Translations under genes and position numbers: made by a program
Shown here: in pieces, positions 61,201 through 64,000 of the stretch
Layout of the letters: each line of letters starts with the position of its first letter
How positions within the stretch are numbered: position 1 is the first letter of the stretch
NCBI GenBank assembly: GCA_012840225.1
Contig: DULU01000086.1
Location: 1-64,000, forward strand
Source: Bacillota bacterium
Lineage (GTDB): Bacteria; Bacillota; Limnochordia; DTU080
Direction of reading: 5' to 3'
Length of the DNA: 64,000 nucleotides
Notes under the pieces: generated by a model
The model's input: the letters and a program-made list of their open reading frames with translations, nothing else
What the model was told of the DNA's origin: nothing
Database searches by the model: none

Positions 61201-61298
61201 TCTCCGGCCGCCGGAGCCACCGCTGCCTGACAGGAAATGAAAACATATAGAAAGAGGATCACCCGCACCAGGGTGCGCAGCTCCTCCACCCCCCACAT
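58221..61298 (-). CDS. Large exported protein: gluzincin-like domain, PD40 propeller and barrel-like C-terminus
   Basis: A 1025-residue protein with a signal peptide (about residues 10-30). Residues about 60-330 form a zinc metallopeptidase-like domain: HEYTH (158-162) with the third ligand Glu199 in IEGYAVHQEE, the gluzincin layout. Residues about 340-610 contain six PD40 or TolB-like blades (for example FSPDGRLLVYG, VSPDGRHVIF). From about 720 to the end there is an alternating polar/hydrophobic pattern with many aromatic girdles ending in FKFYFRLVRRL, as in outer-membrane barrels. The start ATG lacks a clear ribosome site; GGAGGAG lies within the first codons, so GTG 61268 is possible. Confidence 0.75.
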   Translation of the reverse strand: MWGVEELRTLVRVILFLYVFISCQAAVAPAAGEVWAAGAGVTARPVVRKAATLPARGWMTLETVHFFIHFPPGSEQLARKVAVEAEAAHRSLVPLLEHIPDEKTHLVLADTTDLFGGEAHPTPYNCIVLNPVYPDNIAYQTGVLPGGGEKWLATLLLHEYTHILHIDMKDGATAGLRQLLGRVPTLAFPNSFQGPGVIEGYAVHQEELEGSGRGEGSLYRMFLKAAVIYDNIPTWDQINGYYELKQWYPVSPPYLFGYDFIDYLARVWGEDKLAEVHRHFTALPLYGFGSALEKSLGLPFKELWAKWRQDLVARFRDMSPEEIDARTKGETLPVLGRRVLWPAFSPDGRLLVYGAEGGVTSSLRYLTFSARGYSDRHLVDGQIGYSNGVAWLPDGSGVIYARLEYDRQGRFLSDLYLYDLKKKSEHRLTEGYRAFAPTVSPDGRHVIFLSRQAERTRLLIGEMMGGRLSAPPQVLWPPVQPAESGAATERITYVSWSPGGNTLALALTTAEGESELGLLSLVARGSTYAAGSLKVIYKGNADHRELSWSPDGRYLLFASDSLGSYNIQAYDLETEVFYQVTEDPLGAFAPAVSPDGRSWVYVVYRGDGFKLVREDWRPAGWRRWPAAEEAGPAAGSAGETAWWPAAAEEDLALFTSTIRLTPEETASAFQSTGEGTVEEARTSRRSLAPWEIDLLQLVDPESFQVRPYNALLSLTPRYWLPVWDDESGNILTGIATANHDALRHHAYDIGLKVGGSLAAYDLHYRFSPDPVINRRTIGLRLSGMRLIELETDEVRRLLSGKDYGELYTSIAWPRADGQSGLKLMWQWEKETGHSTVNRTALAWTWAEQHGAGVIERSKGWQVTAHLGWPLKEKEAGMEASWWMDYGRINSWRLKAGGVLGMQTKEEILLGERNEPWRIRGAARTQGGKYAALTTFEATLPLVAVKRGLVDYPFFVDGFSATLFVDAGVTGRHLLESRWQATAGLELVAAGSADFGYSLSELCLGAARPLDGSAPFKFYFRLVRRL

Positions 61299-61322
61299 AG
61301 GCGCAAGGTTCCGGACCGGAAC

Positions 61323-62477
61323 TCACAGGTTGGCGGCCAGGATTTCGGCCACATCGTCCCGGCCCACGGCCCGCGGATTGGCTTTGGTGGATCCTGAAGG
61401 CATGGTCTGGGCGATCAAATCGGGAAAATCCGCCTCCCGGAGGCCGACGGCGGCGAGCTTCGCCGGGATCTGCATCTGCCGGTTCATCTCTTCCACCATC
61501 TCTATCAGCCGGTGGGCCACAAGCGGCCCGGCTTCGGCAATGCCGATGACCTGGGCCAGTTCGGCATAGCCGGCACCGGCCACGCTCAAATTGAACCGCA
61601 TCACATGCGGCAGCAATATGGCACAGGCCAGACCGTGGGCGATTTTGTAGCGCACCCCCACCGGGTGGGCAATACCGTGCACCAGCCCCAGGCGGGAGTT
61701 GGCCAGGGCGATACCGGCAAGACAGCTGCCGACAGCCATAGCCTCCCGGGCTTCCAGATCGTCGCCCGCCCTATAGGAACGGATCAGATGGCGGCTGATC
61801 AAAGAAGCGGCCTGGGCGCTCAACGCTTTGGTCACCGGGGTGGCATAGAGCGCGGTGTGCGCTTCGATCGCCTGGGTGAGAGCATCCATTCCCGACCAGG
61901 CCGTCACCTGCGGCGGTGCCGAAGCATAAAGCTCCGGATCGATGATCACCACCCGGGCAAACCACCTTGAGCTGCGCATGCTCTGCTTGAGGCCATGGCC
62001 GGGATCTGTGACCACCACCACGTGAGTGGTCTCCGAACCGGTCCCTGCCGTGGTGGGCAGAGCCACCCACGGCAGGACTTGCCTGCTCCCGGGCTCAGGC
62101 CGGCGGCCGTAAAGCATGTCCGCCACCACCTCACCAGGCACGCCGGGCACCCCGTAAAGCCCGGCCACGGCTTTGGCCGTATCGAGCACACTGCCGCCGC
62201 CCACGCCCACAATCACTTCGGTGCGGGCATTCCGGGCTTTAGCTAAAGCTTCGGCTATATCGTCCAAGGTCGGCTCAGCTGGTGGACCGGGAATCACCAC
62301 CGCTTCCACTCCCGCCACACCCAGGATGGATTGCAGGCGGGCCGCCTCGCCGGCTTTGATCAAGTGGCGCCCGACAACGAGCGCCGCCCGGCGGCCTAAA
62401 GCGGCGGTCTCCACCCCCACCTCGCCGGCCGCCCCTCTGCCCGCCTTGATTTTCCCAGTGACATTAAAGGTCCACAA
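61323..62477 (-). CDS. Iron-containing alcohol dehydrogenase
   Basis: A 384-residue group III alcohol dehydrogenase. IVGVGGGSVLDTAKAVAG (about residues 82-99) binds NAD, and the metal ligands are in SGMDALTQAIEAHTALY (about 178-194) and HGIAHPVGVRYKIAHG (about 258-273). Family members oxidise small alcohols, butanol, 1,3-propanediol or lactaldehyde. The start is a TTG eight bases after GGAG. The two flanking minus-strand genes, the large exported protein and the MscS protein, lie only 24-26 bases away, so all three may form one transcript. Substrate is unknown. Confidence 0.9.
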   Translation of the reverse strand: MWTFNVTGKIKAGRGAAGEVGVETAALGRRAALVVGRHLIKAGEAARLQSILGVAGVEAVVIPGPPAEPTLDDIAEALAKARNARTEVIVGVGGGSVLDTAKAVAGLYGVPGVPGEVVADMLYGRRPEPGSRQVLPWVALPTTAGTGSETTHVVVVTDPGHGLKQSMRSSRWFARVVIIDPELYASAPPQVTAWSGMDALTQAIEAHTALYATPVTKALSAQAASLISRHLIRSYRAGDDLEAREAMAVGSCLAGIALANSRLGLVHGIAHPVGVRYKIAHGLACAILLPHVMRFNLSVAGAGYAELAQVIGIAEAGPLVAHRLIEMVEEMNRQMQIPAKLAAVGLREADFPDLIAQTMPSGSTKANPRAVGRDDVAEILAANL

Positions 62478-62502
62478 GATAACCGCTCCTTTCCGGAACC
62501 GC

Positions 62503-63066
62503 TCAGTCTCCCTCACCGGCAGCCTTTTTGATCTCCTCATCTTTAGCTACATGGTAGATGGTATAGGTGGCGCCGTCTATAGTGCGATTGGGAATGGTGT
62601 GCACATTCCCCTGATCGTCCATGATCTTCGTTTTGCGGATGGTCAGGGCTGCCACCTCGCCCTCGATGCCGGCGGCCTTCACTCTCTTGCCGATGCAAAA
62701 GTCATCATCGGAAAAGAGAAATATGCCGGCCAGCAGATCCTGGGCTATGCTGTTCAGGCCGGTAGCCAGAGCCATAGCCACCAGAGCGATGGAGCCGCCC
62801 AAGGCCAGAGAAATCTGCGTCAGGCCGAGGGCATTCAAGGCGCCGGCAGTGCCCAGAACCCAGGCGGCAAAGGAGATGGTGGAGAGCACCAAAGAGCGCA
62901 AAGTAGGATCGGCTTTGGTCAATTTCAACGTGGCTATGCTGACCTTTTTCAATATGCGCACCAGTATATAGGTGAAAAGGATGATGATCAGCGCCGCAGG
63001 AAGCCTGGCAGCATAGACAGCAGACTGCTCCCACATGGTGCGCCACCAGGAAAAGGCATATTCCAT
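62503..63066 (-). CDS. Small MscS-type mechanosensitive ion channel
   Basis: A 187-residue channel with three membrane helices (about residues 15-40, 65-88 and 92-112) and the MscS pore helix signature GGSIALVAMALATGLNSIAQDLLAGIF, described here in part (about 88-114). A short beta domain with IGKRVKAAGIEGEV (about 124) and VHTIPNRTI follows. The C-terminal vestibule is shortened compared with E. coli MscS (286 residues). It releases solutes on osmotic downshift. The ATG has GGAGGA upstream. A second, larger MscS-like protein lies at 45951-47147. Confidence 0.88.
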   Translation of the reverse strand: MEYAFSWWRTMWEQSAVYAARLPAALIIILFTYILVRILKKVSIATLKLTKADPTLRSLVLSTISFAAWVLGTAGALNALGLTQISLALGGSIALVAMALATGLNSIAQDLLAGIFLFSDDDFCIGKRVKAAGIEGEVAALTIRKTKIMDDQGNVHTIPNRTIDGATYTIYHVAKDEEIKKAAGEGD

Positions 63067-63146
63067 ACAATTTCCTCCTCCGGAAGTTAGTATAGTAAAT
63101 ACCGATTCTGCTATTTATTTTTGTTTCGACATCAGCCGCACACCAG

Positions 63147-63191
63147 CCTGCCGCTATCGCCTTATTCCTAGCTTTTTACAGCAGCGGCAGG
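63147..63191 (+). other. Leader hairpin upstream of the beta-helix gene
   Basis: CCTGCCGCT and AGCGGCAGG pair over nine bases with a 27-base loop containing a T-rich segment. It lies 56 bases before the start of the beta-helix gene, just upstream of an AT-rich stretch (ATAATATTTAATAAAAT at about 63203) that may be a -10 region. Function unknown. Confidence 0.4.
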
Positions 63192-63247
63192 TAAACACCG
63201 GAATAATATTTAATAAAATTTCATCAGCCGGCGGAAGGAGACACCAG

Positions 63248-64000
63248 ATGAGAAGGACCAATTGGCGGCCAAGCTTTGTTTTACCCGCCGCTTTATTCAC
63301 TTTATTGATAAGTCTGACAGGAGCTGGTTTGCTCATGTTTTCACCGGCAGCATATGCGGAAACATCAGCCGGTCTTAATCTGTCCGGCCGGGAGTGGTAT
63401 GCCTCACCCAACGGCTCCCGCTTCGGCGACGGTTCCATCAATCGCCCCTGGGATCTGGCCACGGCGCTGAACCGGATCGCTGTGCGCCCGGGGGATATTC
63501 TCTGGCTGCGCGGAGGCACATACGGCAAAGGCGGCAGTACGGTCTTTGAATCCAAATTGTACGGCAATGCCGCCCAACCCATCATCGTGCGCGCCTATCC
63601 GGGAGAGAGGGCCATCATCGACGGGGGTCTGGTGGTCAGAGGTCAATATACCTGGTTCTGGGGCTTTGAGGTGACCAACACCCACACACTCCGCCATGTG
63701 GCTCCGGCGGAACGGCCAGCCGGCATCAACATCTATGCACCGGGAGTGAGGATCATCAACATGGTGATCAACAACACCGGGCATCCGGGCATCGGCTTCT
63801 GGAAAGATGCTGTCGGCGGGGAAATATACGGCACCATCATCTATGGCGTCGGTCTTTACGACAAGACCACCAAGGAAGACAATGCCGAGTGGATGCGGGG
63901 CTCGGCCATCTATGCCCAGAATGAAACCGGCGAGCGCCTCATCATGGACAATATCACCTTCCGCAACTTCACCACCGGCATGAAGGCCTATACCGAGGGC
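63248..64000 (+). CDS. Exported right-handed beta-helix protein, 3' end cut off
   Basis: The first 251 codons of a plus-strand gene run off the window end. A signal peptide (about residues 1-38, cut after AYA) is followed by REWYASPNGSRFGDGSINRPW (about 48-68; a hallmark of exported parallel beta-helix proteins) and GDILWLRGGTY (about 82-92). Later repeats have INIYAPGVRIINMVI and TIIYGVGLYD-like strands typical of polysaccharide lyases and glycosidases. It begins with ATG seven bases after AAGGAG. It probably acts on an extracellular polysaccharide, but the catalytic part is beyond the window. Confidence 0.85.
   Translation, partial: MRRTNWRPSFVLPAALFTLLISLTGAGLLMFSPAAYAETSAGLNLSGREWYASPNGSRFGDGSINRPWDLATALNRIAVRPGDILWLRGGTYGKGGSTVFESKLYGNAAQPIIVRAYPGERAIIDGGLVVRGQYTWFWGFEVTNTHTLRHVAPAERPAGINIYAPGVRIINMVINNTGHPGIGFWKDAVGGEIYGTIIYGVGLYDKTTKEDNAEWMRGSAIYAQNETGERLIMDNITFRNFTTGMKAYTEG

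Overview
The window is a GC-rich stretch of chromosome with tightly packed genes and strong Shine-Dalgarno sites. It comes from an endospore-forming member of the Bacillota. The clearest evidence for this is an alpha/beta-type small acid-soluble spore protein (SASP) at 56222-56566, supported by DUF523, DUF1854, oligoendopeptidase F and ROK-type genes. An apolipoprotein N-acyltransferase (25390-26958), a CsgG-like exported protein (35272-36177) and a large exported protein with a barrel-like C-terminus (58221-61298) are unusual for an ordinary monoderm. They raise the possibility of a clostridial or limnochordial lineage with an outer membrane, but species and class cannot be fixed from the sequence alone. 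No rRNA, tRNA, CRISPR array, insertion sequence or prophage was seen. With the starts chosen here, no stretch over 300 bases lacks a gene; the longest gaps are about 160-210 bases and hold promoters and hairpins.

Layout. Positions 1-13649 (all minus strand) are a 12-gene carbohydrate cluster preceded at the window edge by a partial DUF123 gene. The cluster encodes KDPG aldolase, KDG kinase, three Gfo/Idh/MocA dehydrogenases, a zinc alcohol dehydrogenase, two M20 deacylases, a class III aminotransferase, a D-2-hydroxyacid dehydrogenase, an unusual epimerase-like SDR and a DegT-type aminotransferase. A hairpin at 8828-8851 divides it into two modules. Next come nadA (+), then a minus-strand unit ROK regulator-DUF523-DUF502-cca-small protein, a pair of small unknown genes, a sugar isomerase (-), an MFS transporter and small membrane protein (+), glgP, fba and lnt (-).

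Positions 27-41 kb hold an orphan ABC-2 permease, a queuosine pair (queF, yhhQ), two unknown proteins, a Pol I-like polymerase lacking the 5' nuclease, pepF, the CsgG-like gene with a zinc-binding membrane protein, a solitary adenine methylase, a GNAT, a NagB paralogue and a cold shock gene. Positions 41-46 kb hold a MarR-ABC-DUF1854 operon with a readable promoter/operator, preceded by an MFS pump. Positions 46-64 kb hold a MscS channel fused to a ParB-like domain, transketolase, a MATE pump, a cupin, a CBM-like protein, a Ddl-like ATP-grasp enzyme, NagB, a lipid kinase, a flavoprotein, the SASP, a uridine kinase-like enzyme, the large exported metallopeptidase-like protein, an iron alcohol dehydrogenase, a second MscS protein and a truncated beta-helix protein.

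How the genes fit together. The first cluster reads as a route that oxidises, deacylates and transaminates an amino- or cyclitol-type sugar and ends in 2-keto-3-deoxygluconate, KDPG, and then pyruvate plus glyceraldehyde 3-phosphate. Fba, transketolase, GlgP and the NagB proteins serve central sugar metabolism. The cluster's substrate is inference. At least a dozen genes appear to start at TTG behind a strong Shine-Dalgarno site, so many starts given here are shorter than the longest open frame.
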